Shown here piece by piece: positions 6,610 through 15,910 of a stretch of DNA of 64,000 bases. Source of the DNA: Tahibacter sp042701255 (GTDB taxonomy: Bacteria; Pseudomonadota; Gammaproteobacteria; Xanthomonadales; Rhodanobacteraceae); NCBI RefSeq assembly GCF_042701255.1, contig NZ_CP170554.1, positions 2,666,001 through 2,730,000 on the forward strand, written 5' to 3'. The translations under genes and the position numbers were made by a program. Each line of letters opens with the position of its first letter. Positions within the stretch are counted from its first letter, which is position 1. The notes under the pieces are model-generated. The model was not told the origin of the DNA, did no database searches, and worked only from the letters and a program-made list of their open reading frames with translations.

Positions 6610-9108
6610 ATGGCCACGGTGCCGATCCCGCTTTTTCCCGCACGCGAGACGCCGGCCGTAGCGACAGCGGCCACGGCGCCGCCGGTGAGCGCCGTGCCGT
6701 TGCCGCTGCGTGATGTACAGGCGCCTGCGGATTCGGTCACCGCCGTCGCCGACGGCGGCTGTTTCCACTGTGGCCAGGCACTGCCGGTGCAGCCGGTACG
6801 GGTGCAGATCGACGGCGCCGAGCGCGCCGTCTGCTGCGACGGCTGCGGCGCCGCGGCGCGCTGGATACGCGATGCGGGACTGGTCCAGTACTACCGCCTG
6901 CGCCAGTCCGAAGCGGCGCGCGTCGATCCCGATCTCGGCGATTTCCGCGAATGGATGCAGCCCGACGTGCTCGCCGAGCAGAGCTGGCCCGTGGCCGGCG
7001 GTCTCGCGATCGTCGTGCTCGCCGACGGCCTGCGCTGCGCGGCCTGCGCCTGGCTCATCGATCAGGCGCTGCTGCGCGAGGACGGCGTGCTCGACGTGGC
7101 CGCCAATGCGGTGAGCGGCCGCATCCGCCTGAGCTGGGATCCGCAGCGTGTGGATCTGTGCGTACTGCTGCAGCGTCTCGCCGCACTCGGCTTCGCGCCG
7201 GGCCTGTCCGGCGGCAGCGCGCGCGAACAGGCGCGCCGGCGCGAATCGCGCCGCGACCTGATGCGCCTGGGCCTGGCCGGACTCGGCGCGATGCAGGCGA
7301 TGATGTTCGCCGAAGCGCTGTATCTGGACACTGCCGCGCAGATGCCGCTGGCGACGCGCGATTTCCTGCGCTGGATCACCTTGCTCGTGTCGACGCCGGT
7401 AGTGTTCGTGGCGGGCTGGCCGTTTCTCGCCGGCCTGTTCCGCGATCTGCGCGAACGCAACGCGAGCATGGACGTGCTCGTCGGCTCGTCCATCCTGATC
7501 GCCTATGCGGCCAGCGTCGTCGCGACGCTGCGCGGCGGCGCGCAGGTCTGGTTCGACGCGGCCGTGATGTTCGTCTTCCTGCTGCTGGCCGCGCGCCAGC
7601 TCGAACAATGGGCGCGGCGCCGCGCGGTGGCGCAGGCCGATGCGCTCGCGCGGGCGCGGCCGGCGTTCGCCCGGCGCGAGCGCGCCGACGGCACGAGCGA
7701 GCGCGTCGCGCTCGGCCAGGTGCAGGCCGGCGACGTGCTGCAGGTCGCCGCCGGCGAAGCCTTGCCGGCCGACGGCGAACTGCTCGACGCGCAGGCCGAA
7801 CTCGACGAATCCCTGCTGACCGGCGAATCGCTGCCGGTGCGCCGGCTGCGCGGCGAAACGCTCGCTGCCGGCAGCCTATGCCGCGGCGCGCCGCTGCGCC
7901 TGCGCGTGCAGCGCAGCGGCAACGCGACGCGTCTGGCCGAGCTCGTGCGGCTCGTCGGTCAGGCGCAGACGCAGCGTCCGCGCCTCGTGCGCGCGGCCGA
8001 TCGCATCGCGCGCCATTTCGTCATCGCGCTGTTCATTGCGGCCGTGCTGGTCTTCACCGCCTGGTGGCAATGGCAGCCGCAGCGCGCGTTCGAGATCACC
8101 CTGGCCGTGCTCGTGATCAGCTGCCCGTGTGCCTTGTCCCTGGCCTTGCCTGCCGCACTCGCCGCGGCCACCGATGCGCTCGCGCGCCGCGGCGTGCTCG
8201 TGCTGCGCGCCGATGCGCTGGAAACCTTGGCTGCGGTCGACACACTCGTGCTCGACAAGACCGGCACCCTGACCACGGCCGCGTTCACGCTCGAGCAGGT
8301 CGACACCTTCGACGGCCTCGCACGCGACACGGCGCTGACGATGGCCGCGGCGCTGCAGTGCGATCCGACGCATCCGCTCGCGACGGCGTTTCCGCGCGAA
8401 GCCGGCGACTGGACTGCCGACGCGCGCCGCATCGTCGCGGGGCAGGGAGTGGAAGGCCGCATCGGCACGACGCAATACCGTCTCGGCCGCGCCGAGTTCG
8501 CCGCCGCGCGCGTCGACGACGGCGCGGTCTGGCTCGGCGACGGCACGCGCGCGTTCGCGCGCTTCGTCGTGCGCCAGCCCCTGCGTGCCGACGCCGCCGA
8601 TGCGGTCGCCGCCTTCCGCCATCTCGGTGTCGCGCTGGAGATCGCCAGCGGCGATGCGCCCGAAGCGGTCGCCGCGACGGCACAGTCGCTGGGCATCGCG
8701 CACTGGCGCGCACGGCAGACGCCCGAAGACAAGCTCGCGCGCGCGGAAGCCCTGCAGCGCGACGGCCATGTCGTCGCCATGCTCGGCGACGGCATCAACG
8801 ACGCGCCGGTACTGGCCGGCGCGAGCGTCTCGTTCGCGTTCGCCGGCGGTGCCGCATTGACGCATCGCGCGGCAGACTTCGTGCTCGCCGGCGATTCGCT
8901 GGTCCGTGTTGCGGAAGCGATCGCGCTGGCTCGGCGCACGCGCCGCGTCATGCGTCAGAGCCTGGCCTGGGCCGTGATCTACAACGCGCTCGCGCTGCCG
9001 TTCGCTGCGCTCGGCTGGATAGCGCCGTGGCTGGCCGCGCTGGGCATGACCTGCTCGTCGCTGCTGGTCGTGCTCAATGCGCTGCGTCTCGTGAGGAAAC
9101 CCGCATGA
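6610..9108 (+). CDS. ccoI: Copper-exporting P1B-type ATPase CcoI/FixI (CopA2-like)
   Basis: This ATPase moves copper out of the cytoplasm for insertion into the cbb3 oxidase. From ATG 6610 the protein has 832 residues. It carries a cysteine-rich N-terminal zinc-ribbon-like segment (CFHCGQ, then CCDGC), a heavy-metal-associated domain with CAACAW, and eight spans including the transport motif SCPCALSLALP. The phosphorylation motif is DKTGTLTT, the nucleotide-binding motif is THPLA, and the hinge is GDGINDAPVL. All catalytic residues are present. Longer upstream starts fall inside the previous gene. The start lacks a clear Shine-Dalgarno sequence. Confidence 0.95.
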   Translation: MATVPIPLFPARETPAVATAATAPPVSAVPLPLRDVQAPADSVTAVADGGCFHCGQALPVQPVRVQIDGAERAVCCDGCGAAARWIRDAGLVQYYRLRQSEAARVDPDLGDFREWMQPDVLAEQSWPVAGGLAIVVLADGLRCAACAWLIDQALLREDGVLDVAANAVSGRIRLSWDPQRVDLCVLLQRLAALGFAPGLSGGSAREQARRRESRRDLMRLGLAGLGAMQAMMFAEALYLDTAAQMPLATRDFLRWITLLVSTPVVFVAGWPFLAGLFRDLRERNASMDVLVGSSILIAYAASVVATLRGGAQVWFDAAVMFVFLLLAARQLEQWARRRAVAQADALARARPAFARRERADGTSERVALGQVQAGDVLQVAAGEALPADGELLDAQAELDESLLTGESLPVRRLRGETLAAGSLCRGAPLRLRVQRSGNATRLAELVRLVGQAQTQRPRLVRAADRIARHFVIALFIAAVLVFTAWWQWQPQRAFEITLAVLVISCPCALSLALPAALAAATDALARRGVLVLRADALETLAAVDTLVLDKTGTLTTAAFTLEQVDTFDGLARDTALTMAAALQCDPTHPLATAFPREAGDWTADARRIVAGQGVEGRIGTTQYRLGRAEFAAARVDDGAVWLGDGTRAFARFVVRQPLRADAADAVAAFRHLGVALEIASGDAPEAVAATAQSLGIAHWRARQTPEDKLARAEALQRDGHVVAMLGDGINDAPVLAGASVSFAFAGGAALTHRAADFVLAGDSLVRVAEAIALARRTRRVMRQSLAWAVIYNALALPFAALGWIAPWLAALGMTCSSLLVVLNALRLVRKPA

Positions 9109-9269
9109 CCATCCTGCTGTTGCTGGTTCCGATCAGTCTGCTGCTGCTCGGCGCGGCGATCGCCGCATTCGCCTGGGCCGTGCGCGCGGGCCAGTTCGAC
9201 GATCTCGATACGCCGGCGCTGGAGGTGCTCATCGACGAGACGCCGGCGCCGGACGACGATGGCGGTTGA
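9105..9269 (+). CDS. ccoS: cbb3 oxidase assembly protein CcoS
   Basis: The 54-residue product has one N-terminal span (ILLLLVPISLLLLG) followed by FAWAVRAGQFDDLD, which is the CcoS signature, and an acidic tail. CcoS is required for cofactor insertion into the cbb3 oxidase, probably together with the copper ATPase CcoI. The ATG overlaps the ccoI stop by 4 nt, so the two are translationally coupled. The family is normally 45-75 residues long. Confidence 0.93.
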   Translation: MTILLLLVPISLLLLGAAIAAFAWAVRAGQFDDLDTPALEVLIDETPAPDDDGG

Positions 9270-9999
9270 GACGATGCCGATCGACCTGCTCGTCGCCGGC
9301 GCGGCGCTGCTCAGCGGACTGCTCGGCAGCCTGCACTGCGTGGCCATGTGCGGCGGCATCGCGACAGGCCTCGGCGCGGCGGCCGGCGGCGGACGCACGA
9401 ACTTCGCCGCGGCCGTGCGTCTGAATCTCGGGCGCCTGCTCGGCTATACCGTCGCCGGCGCAGCCGTCGGCGCGTTCGGCGGCGGCCTGCTGGGCATCGT
9501 GCGCAACGAATGGCTGCCGCTGACCCTGCGCCTGCTGCTGGGTGCATCGATGATCCTGATCGCGCTGCGCCTGCTCGACGTGGGCAAGCGCTTCGCCGTG
9601 CTGCATCGCGCCGACACGGGGCTCTGGCGTCTGCTCGCGCCGCTGCAGCGGCGACTGCTGCCGGCGCGCACGCCGCTGCGTCAGCTCGGCCTGGGACTGC
9701 TGTGGGGCTGGATGCCCTGCGGGCTCAGCACCAGCCTGCTGCTCGCGGCCTGGCTGCAGGCCGATCCGTTGAATGCGGCCGTGCTGATGGCGAGTTTCGG
9801 ACTCGGTACGCAGGTGTTGATGCTGCCGCTGACCTGGAGCGGCGTGCACCTGGGCCGGCGCCTGGCCCAGCCGGGTTTGCGCCGCGTCGGCGCGACCCTG
9901 GTGCTGCTGGCCGGCGTCACCACGATGGCCACGCCGTGGCTGCTGCGGATGCCCGGCGCGCATGCACTGCTCGCGGGACTGGGCTGCGGCCTGCGCTGA
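9259..9999 (+). CDS. TauE/SafE-UreH-like membrane protein of the cco locus
   Basis: The 246-residue integral membrane protein has about six spans and the repeated motif pair HCVAMCGG near residue 27 and WGWMPCGL near residue 150, typical of the UreH/DsbD-like group often annotated as 'sulfite exporter TauE/SafE family'. Homologues beside ccoS are thought to act in copper or thiol delivery for oxidase assembly. Start choice is open: ATG 9259 overlaps ccoS by 11 nt, and ATG 9274 has a GAG just upstream and would shorten the protein by 5 residues. It is the last plus-strand gene of the operon. Confidence 0.85.
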   Translation: MAVETMPIDLLVAGAALLSGLLGSLHCVAMCGGIATGLGAAAGGGRTNFAAAVRLNLGRLLGYTVAGAAVGAFGGGLLGIVRNEWLPLTLRLLLGASMILIALRLLDVGKRFAVLHRADTGLWRLLAPLQRRLLPARTPLRQLGLGLLWGWMPCGLSTSLLLAAWLQADPLNAAVLMASFGLGTQVLMLPLTWSGVHLGRRLAQPGLRRVGATLVLLAGVTTMATPWLLRMPGAHALLAGLGCGLR

Positions 10000-10116
10000 T
10001 CCGGCGTTCGTCGGTTCGACAGGCCGGCAGTATCGACGGCCCGCTCACCGCGCGCAGTCGATTGAAAATAACGACGGATTTTCTATACGTCTTGCCGGGA
10101 TCGGCCGACGCGCGGA

Positions 10117-10857
10117 TCAATGCCGGCGCGTGGTGGCCTCGCGGGCTTCCTCGTCACGCCGGGGTGCGAGCAGGCGCAGACGCCGGCCGCGGACGGCGAT
10201 GACGCCGTCGTCCTGCAGGCGCGTGAAGCTGCGGCTGACGGTCTCGATGACCAGGCCCAGGTAGCTCGCGATGTCCTCGCGCGTCATCGGCAGCACGAAT
10301 TCCTCGCCGTCGCGGCCCAGCGCTTCGAAGCGCCGCGACAGGTCGAGCAGGAACAGCAGGATGCGTTCGTCGGCCTGACGGCGTCCCATCATCTCCAGAT
10401 GGTCGTGGCCGCGATTGAGCGCGTAACCGATCACGCGCAGCAGCTGGCGCTGCAGTCCGGCGACCGCGCCGGTGGCCTCGGCCAGATCGGCCAGCGGCAC
10501 TTCGCAGACGCGCGCCGCGTCGAGCGCGATCGCGTCGCAGCGATGCGCGTCGTCGCCGAGCGCATCCAGTCCGACGAGTTCGCCGGGCAGATGGAAGCCG
10601 ACGACTTGCTGCGAACCGTCGGCGTCGCCGGCGACGGTCTTGAACGCACCGTCGCGTGCGACGTACAGACGCGCCGAACCGCTGCCGGCGCGGTACAGGT
10701 ATTCGCCGCGGCCGACCGTGCGACGCTTCTTCACGAGCCGCTCCAGGCGTTCCATGTCGTCCGTGCTCGCACCGGCCGGCAGGCACAGGGTGCGCAGCCA
10801 GCATTGGGTGCAGGCACGGCGTTGGGATTCGAGATCGATGACGGCGGAAGACTCCAT
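10117..10857 (-). CDS. fnr: FNR/ANR-type oxygen-sensing transcription regulator
   Basis: This is a Crp/Fnr-family activator with an oxygen-labile [4Fe-4S] cluster. The 246-residue protein has the N-terminal cluster cysteines C16, C19 and C25 (pattern C-x2-C-x5-C) and the fourth, C107, in HRCDA. A cyclic-nucleotide-binding-like beta roll follows, then a long dimerisation helix and a helix-turn-helix. The recognition helix reads ETVSRSF, close to FNR's ETISR, which fits recognition of TTGAT-N4-ATCAA boxes such as those found here upstream of azurin and hemN. Upstream, TAAGCT ends 7 nt before the ATG and no Shine-Dalgarno is seen, so the mRNA may be leaderless. Confidence 0.93.
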   Translation of the reverse strand: MESSAVIDLESQRRACTQCWLRTLCLPAGASTDDMERLERLVKKRRTVGRGEYLYRAGSGSARLYVARDGAFKTVAGDADGSQQVVGFHLPGELVGLDALGDDAHRCDAIALDAARVCEVPLADLAEATGAVAGLQRQLLRVIGYALNRGHDHLEMMGRRQADERILLFLLDLSRRFEALGRDGEEFVLPMTREDIASYLGLVIETVSRSFTRLQDDGVIAVRGRRLRLLAPRRDEEAREATTRRH

Positions 10858-10864
10858 GGCTGCA

Positions 10865-10870
10865 AGCTTA
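10865..10870 (-). promoter_or_regulatory. Candidate -10 element for leaderless fnr transcript
   Basis: On the minus strand the hexamer TAAGCT (TAnnnT pattern) ends 7 nt before the fnr ATG, and the 7 nt between carry no Shine-Dalgarno sequence. A transcript starting 7 nt after the hexamer would begin at or next to the start codon. No convincing -35 element is visible. Confidence 0.35.
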
Positions 10871-11026
10871 GGCCGCGCGCGAGAGCGGCGGCGGCAGCCG
10901 CGACGTTCTGCCGCGACGACCTTGGTCGGGGTAGGGACGGTGCGTCGGCGATGCCGCGCGCAACCGCCGCGCAGCCCCGACAGCGCGGGCCTTTGGCACC
11001 ACGGCGTCGCCGCCGCACCGTGTTCT

Positions 11027-12424
11027 TCAGATCACGCGCGATCCGCTCTGCACCGCGCCGTCGTGGTACGCGTCGAAGCACATCGCGACGACGCGCAGCA
11101 GGAAGCGTCCGCGCGGCGTGACCGTGACGCGGCGCGCATCGACTTCGACGAGGCCGTCGGCCTGCAGCTGGGTCAGACGCATCAGCGCGGTGGCGAAATA
11201 CTCGGCGAAACGCAGGCCGTGGCGCTGCTCGAACGCGGCGAAATCGAGGCGGCCGTGACACATGAGCTGCTGGATCGCATCGTTGCGGATGAAGTCGTCG
11301 TCGCTCAGGGTCAGGCCGCGTACGAGCGGCAGACGGTCTTCGTCCAGTGCCGCGTAATAGCTGCGCAGGTCGGCCGCGTTCTGGCTGAAGGTCGTGCCGA
11401 CGTGCGAGATCGCGCTGACGCCGAGACCGACCAGATCGCAGTCCGCATGCGTGGAATAGCCCTGGAAATTGCGCTGCAGGCGCTGCTGGCGCTGGGCCAC
11501 GGCGAGGTCGTCCTCGGGCCGCGCGAAATGATCCATGCCGATGTAGCGATAGCCGGCCGCATCCAGGCGCTGCACGGCCAGATCGAGCAGGGCCAGACGC
11601 GTCGCCGGCGTCGGCAGGTCGTTCGCATCGATCAGGCGCTGCGCGCGGAAGCGCTGCGGCAGATGTGCGTAGCCGTAGATCGCGATGCGGTCCGGTGCCA
11701 TCGCGACGACTTCGTCGAGGGTGCGGCCGAAGCCTTCGAGGGTCTGGCGCGGCAGGCCGTAGATCAGATCGACGCTGACCGAGCGCATGCCGTGGGCGCG
11801 CGCGGCGGCGACGACGTTCTCGGTCTGCTCGCGGCTCTGCAGGCGGTTGACCGCCTGCTGTACGACCGGATCGAAATCCTGCACGCCGACGGAAATGCGG
11901 TTGAAACCCAGCGCCGCGAGCAGGCGCACATAGCCCGGATCCACGCTGCGCGGATCGAGCTCCATGCCGATTTCCGCCGGCCAGGTGCGCTGCAGCAGGA
12001 AATGCCGGTCCAGGGTCGCCATGAGGCCGGCGAGCTGGCGCGCATCGAGCAGGTTGGGCGTGCCGCCGCCGAAATGCAGCTGCACGACGCGGCGGTCGCG
12101 GTCGAACAGGCGCGCCGTCATCGCGATCTCTTTCTGCAACTGATCGAGATAGTGCTCGACCTTGCGCGGATCGCGGTTGATGACGCGGTTGCAGCCGCAG
12201 TAGTAGCACGGCGCCAGACAGAACGGCACGTGCAGGTACAGCGACAACGGATTCGGAATCGGATGACTGTTGCTTTCCAGCGCCGCGGCGACGAAGTCCT
12301 CCTCGCCGAACGTCGGCACGAAGCGCGTCGCCGGCGGATACGAGGTATAGCGCGGCCCGGCCACGTCATAGCGGGCGATCAGGTCGGGGTCGAAGACAGT
12401 CTGCGGCGCGAGTTGAGCGTTCAT
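11027..12424 (-). CDS. hemN: Oxygen-independent coproporphyrinogen III oxidase HemN
   Basis: HemN is a radical-SAM enzyme that decarboxylates coproporphyrinogen III to protoporphyrinogen IX without O2, so heme can be made under anoxia for the cbb3 oxidase. The 465-residue protein begins with the family's N-terminal segment (YDVAGPRYTSYP). It has the radical-SAM cluster motif FCLAPCYYCGC at residues 68-78 (C69, C73, C76, with C78 as in HemN). GGGTPN and the C-terminal HemN domain follow. Length matches E. coli HemN. A perfect FNR box sits just upstream, at a distance that puts the transcription start at the start codon. Confidence 0.96.
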   Translation of the reverse strand: MNAQLAPQTVFDPDLIARYDVAGPRYTSYPPATRFVPTFGEEDFVAAALESNSHPIPNPLSLYLHVPFCLAPCYYCGCNRVINRDPRKVEHYLDQLQKEIAMTARLFDRDRRVVQLHFGGGTPNLLDARQLAGLMATLDRHFLLQRTWPAEIGMELDPRSVDPGYVRLLAALGFNRISVGVQDFDPVVQQAVNRLQSREQTENVVAAARAHGMRSVSVDLIYGLPRQTLEGFGRTLDEVVAMAPDRIAIYGYAHLPQRFRAQRLIDANDLPTPATRLALLDLAVQRLDAAGYRYIGMDHFARPEDDLAVAQRQQRLQRNFQGYSTHADCDLVGLGVSAISHVGTTFSQNAADLRSYYAALDEDRLPLVRGLTLSDDDFIRNDAIQQLMCHGRLDFAAFEQRHGLRFAEYFATALMRLTQLQADGLVEVDARRVTVTPRGRFLLRVVAMCFDAYHDGAVQSGSRVI

Positions 12425-12459
12425 GGCGCCTACTCTGCGCCGGGCGTGCGGAGGGCGCG

Positions 12460-12473
12460 TTGATCCGGATCAA
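12460..12473 (-). promoter_or_regulatory. FNR/ANR box upstream of hemN
   Basis: TTGAT-CCGG-ATCAA is a perfect FNR dyad centred at 12466.5. If it acts as a class II site (-41.5), transcription would start at 12425, one base before the hemN ATG at 12424. A weak -10-like hexamer CAGAGT at 12432-12437 fits that start point. The hemN message would then be leaderless. The next gene upstream on this strand ends 71 bases further out, so the box most probably serves hemN alone. Confidence 0.85.
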
Positions 12474-12543
12474 TTCACGGTGGGGAGGCTCGCGGCCGAG
12501 GCCGCCGCCGGATCCGGACCGCTGCGTGTCGGGGTATCCGCCT

Positions 12544-13041
12544 TCATTTCGGGCACTTCTCCGCGATCTTCGGTGCGAGGAATGCCGACAGCGAGCCGCT
12601 GCGCTCCTGATCGAGCAAGGTATCGAAGTATGCAATGCGCGCTTTGGGGTCTTCGGTCAGCAGTGCCGAATAGGCCCGCATGGCGCTGCGGACACCGGCG
12701 ATCTGTACCGTCTCCTTGTCGTTTTTTTGGCCCCGGTGGGAAAATTGGAAGGCGGCGTTGCCGAAGATGTACTGATTGAGCAGTTCCGGCCAGTGCGGCG
12801 CGTCGCCGCTCCAAACCGGGCCGAGGATGTCGCAGACCTGGACGGAAAGGTCGTTCCTCTGCAAGAGCCACCGGAACAACCAGGAGCGAATGCTCTTGTC
12901 CGGATCGCCGAGCGGATTCTTCTCGAGCTGCGCCGTCAGCCGGATGAATTTTTCGTCGTCGGTTTCGGCGACGTCGGCCGCCGTCGATGCGTGAGAGACG
13001 AGGGAGAGCAACAGGCCGAGGACCAGCAGAACAGGCTTCAT
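12544..13041 (-). CDS. Small secreted protein, function unknown
   Basis: From ATG 13041, preceded by a good AGGAAA Shine-Dalgarno, the product has 165 residues. Residues 1-21 form a clear signal peptide (VLLVLGLLLSLVSHA-S), so it is exported. The mature part is charged and mostly helical, with two cysteines (in VQVCDIL and at the C-terminal EKCPK) that could form a disulfide. I do not recognise a domain. The longer frame that begins at 13188 would bury the signal peptide and was rejected. It lies upstream of hemN on the same strand but has its own ribosome site. Confidence 0.8.
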   Translation of the reverse strand: MKPVLLVLGLLLSLVSHASTAADVAETDDEKFIRLTAQLEKNPLGDPDKSIRSWLFRWLLQRNDLSVQVCDILGPVWSGDAPHWPELLNQYIFGNAAFQFSHRGQKNDKETVQIAGVRSAMRAYSALLTEDPKARIAYFDTLLDQERSGSLSAFLAPKIAEKCPK

Positions 13042-13754
13042 GAGGTTTCCTGTGATCGGGGTGGATCTTTCCTGCGTGCCATTCGACGTCGTGGAGCCTG
13101 ACGCCGATAACCGGCGATGCACGGAAACGCATCGGGGTGGACGCAACGGGCCCGTCATCTCGACCCCGTGCCGGCGATTCGGTTCCATCGATACGACCGG
13201 GTTCCACCGATACAGATCGGACTTCGCCCGCTTGCGAGGAACGGTGTATTGATCGACGTGTTGCGTCGATGCGGCGCCGCGCCGCGGCCGGCGTGACGAG
13301 CGTGACCGGGCCGACTATTGCCATGCCCGTTCGATCTCGGTGCGGTGGCCCTGACGAGTCCATGGCGCAGCACGCGGACTGGGCTGCCGCGCTGAATCAG
13401 GGCGACAAGGGTTACGAGGACGCGGTCCTCGCCGTCTGTGCCGACCGGGCCGGACTGCTCGATGCGATGCACGAGGCGCTCGAGGTCAGGACGATGGGCA
13501 GCCTCTGATCGACGGTCGTTTGCGCTCATTCTGCAGCGAATCCGGATCGATGCCAGCCACCGTCCGGCGTGGCGGGCATCGCCTCCACGCCGCATCACCG
13601 CCGATGGCGCAACTGCGCCCGTTCCGTCGTTCAGACCCGACGGCGTTGCGTTGCGGGAGCCCGGGGCCGTTCCGCGGGCAGCGCCGATCCCCTTTCCTGC
13701 GGGCGGCATTTTCGTCGCGAACGTGCCGGGTCCGATTGCTCGACGAGGAACACC
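13042..13754. other. 713-bp region with no convincing gene
   Basis: No frame on either strand has an acceptable start with a recognisable protein. The only gene-like stretch is on the plus strand at about 13362-13508: 48 codons with strongly GC-rich third positions, read from ATG to TGA, ending LEVRTMGSL. It has no clear Shine-Dalgarno and matches nothing I know, so it may be a remnant of a decayed gene. The right end carries the leader of the glycine-rich gene, including GAGGAA before its ATG. Confidence 0.5.
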
Positions 13755-15847
13755 ATGAATCATTCATACAGTCCTTCGCTGCGCCGCCGCCGTGACGGTG
13801 CGGTGCCGTCCGCGGTGCCGGCGCCGCCCGGTATGTCGTCCACGAGCGCGGCGCAGCGCCGCCGCGGCGGGCCGGCGCTCTGCGCAATGCTCGGTCTGCT
13901 GCTCGCGCCGGCCGTGCCGGCGGCGATCCTGGTCACCGATACGGGCACGTCGTCGGCCGGCACGTGCACCTTGGCGCAGGCGATCGCTGCGGCGAATCTC
14001 GCGAACAATCCGGGCAATGCGACGCCGGCCGGGGCGACGACGATCGATCCGCTGTCGGGGTCGGCGGCCATGACCGTCGGCATCGGCACCTGCGCCGGCG
14101 CCGCGGTCGGCGCCAATCTGATCCAGCTGCCGCCGGGGGCGACGATCACCCTGGATGCCGCCAGCCCGGACAATTTCTGGTACGGCCCCAACGCGCTGCC
14201 GCCGATCGCGAGCACGATCGCTATCGAGGGCAATGGCGCGCTGCTGCGCATTCCGTTCGTTCCCGCGACGCGCCTGCGCTTCTTTTCGTCGGCGCCGACG
14301 CGCTGCGCAGTGCGACGCCGGGCTACAACACGCCGGGGCCGGGCAACCTCACGTTGCGCAACCTGACCCTGGACGGCGGCGTGCAGCGCGGGGGCAACGC
14401 GCGCCGCGGCGGCGGCGGCGCGGGTCTCGGCGGTGCGATCTTCAACCAGGGCACCGTGACTCTCAGCGGCGTGACCCTGACCAACAACATGGCGGTCGGC
14501 GGCAGCGCCGGCGTCGGCACCAGCGAAGGTGGCGGCGGTCTCGGGCAGGACGGCGGCGCCAGCGGTGCCGGCGGCAGCATGGGCGGCGCCGTATCGCGCG
14601 GCACCGGCGAGGCCGGTCAGGACGGCACCTTCGCGTCCGGCGTGGGCGGCGCCGGCGGCGGCGTGCCCAGCGGTCTGGCCGGCAACGGTGCCTACAACAA
14701 CGGCGGCACCGGTGGTGTGGGCGGCAACGGCGGCGGCGGAGGCGGCGGTTCCGGTCCGTCCAGCGTCTACTACAACGCCGGCGGCGGTGGCGGGTTCGGC
14801 GGCGGCGACGGCGGCCGCGGCGTGCGTGCCGGTGCCACGCCGGTGCTGACCGGCGGCAGCTTCGGCAACGGCGGCGAGGCCGGTACCGGCGGTGGCGGCG
14901 GCGTCGGCGCCGGCGGCGCGAGCGCCAGCAGTTCGATCGCGGCGGGCGGCGGCGGCTTCGGCGGCGGCGGCGGCAGTTCGTCCATCGGCGGCAAGGGCGG
15001 TTTCGGCGGCGGTGGCGGCGCCGGCGCGGAAACCGCCGGCGGGTTCGGCGGCGGCGCGGGCTTCGTGCATCCAGGCGCGTTCGGCGGCGGTGGCGCCGGC
15101 ATGGGCGGCGCGATCTTCAACCACGGCGGCGTGCTGACCCTGATCAACTGCACCTTGACCGGCAACACCGCGATCGGCGGCAATTCCGGCTTCGGCGGCA
15201 ATCCGAGTCTGGAAGGCTACGGCGGCAGCGCGCTCGGCGCCGCGGTGTTCAATCTCAACGGCGATGTCGTTGTGAATTTCTCTACATTGTCAGGAAATTC
15301 GACGGCGACCGGTACCGGCGCGCTCGGCGCCGGCGCACAGGCCGGCGGCGCGATCTATTCGCTGGCCTACAACGCGGCCGCGGCGGCCGGCAGCACTGCC
15401 GCATCGCTGACTCTGCGCAACAGCATCCTGTCCGGCTCTGTCGGCGGTGCCGATCTCGTCGTCAATCAGCCGGTGACCCTGGCCGGCGGATCGAGCAACG
15501 CCGCGGCGGTCACGACGACAGCGCCGGGCGCCAACCTCGTGATGACCGCGGTGCACCTGAACGGCGCTCCCGCATTGCCGGCGTTTCCCTACGTCGCCGA
15601 TCCGCTGCTCGGCACTCTGGCGAACAACGGCGGACCGACGCAGACCCTGGCGCCGGCGCCGGGCAGTCCGGCGATCGATGTGGCCGACACCTGTGCCGGC
15701 ACGATCCCGGCCACCGATCAGCGCGGCTATCAGCGCTGGGCCGGCGCAGCGCCGGATCTCGGCGCCTACGAGGTCGGTGCCGTCGAGGTCTCGCCCGACG
15801 TGGTCTTCGCCGACGGTTTCGAGTCGGGCGGGGCAGGCTGTCCGTGA
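13755..15847 (+). CDS. Glycine-rich secreted beta-helix protein, reading frame broken near 14286
   Basis: The ATG at 13755 (GAGGAA upstream) opens a frame with a signal sequence ending near residue 57 (LLLAPAVPAA) and a segment TCTLAQAIAAAN, the CSLREAI-like start of 'choice-of-anchor Q' right-handed beta-helix proteins. That frame runs out at 14366. The homologous continuation (GADALRSATPGYN, then LTLRNLTLDGG) lies in the -1 frame and runs to 15847. The switch is at a TTTT run (14283-14286) and would be repaired by one extra T. Downstream come a long Gly-rich tract (about 14395-15110), beta-helix repeats, a disulfide pair and the C-terminal tail VVFADGFESGG. It could be a true pseudogene, a phase-variable gene or a sequencing error. 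Confidence 0.75.
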
Positions 15848-15856
15848 CGCCGGAAC

Positions 15857-15886
15857 GCGCAGGGCTGCCGCCCGGCAGCCCTGCGC
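15857..15886. terminator. Bidirectional hairpin between convergent genes
   Basis: A perfect 13-bp stem (GCGCAGGGCTGCC and its complement) with a 4-nt loop GCCC lies between the stop of the glycine-rich gene (15847) and the stop of the convergent RidA gene (15911). No T tract follows on either side, so termination may be weak or depend on other factors. The position between two convergent genes supports the call. Confidence 0.55.
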
Positions 15887-15910
15887 GATGGCGCTGTGAT
15901 CAGAGGCGGC

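Noticed and set aside
14395..15110. Gly-rich repeat tract considered as a CRISPR or tandem repeat array
   Set aside because: The repeats are codon-level GGC/GGN runs encoding glycine, with no constant unit length and no spacers.
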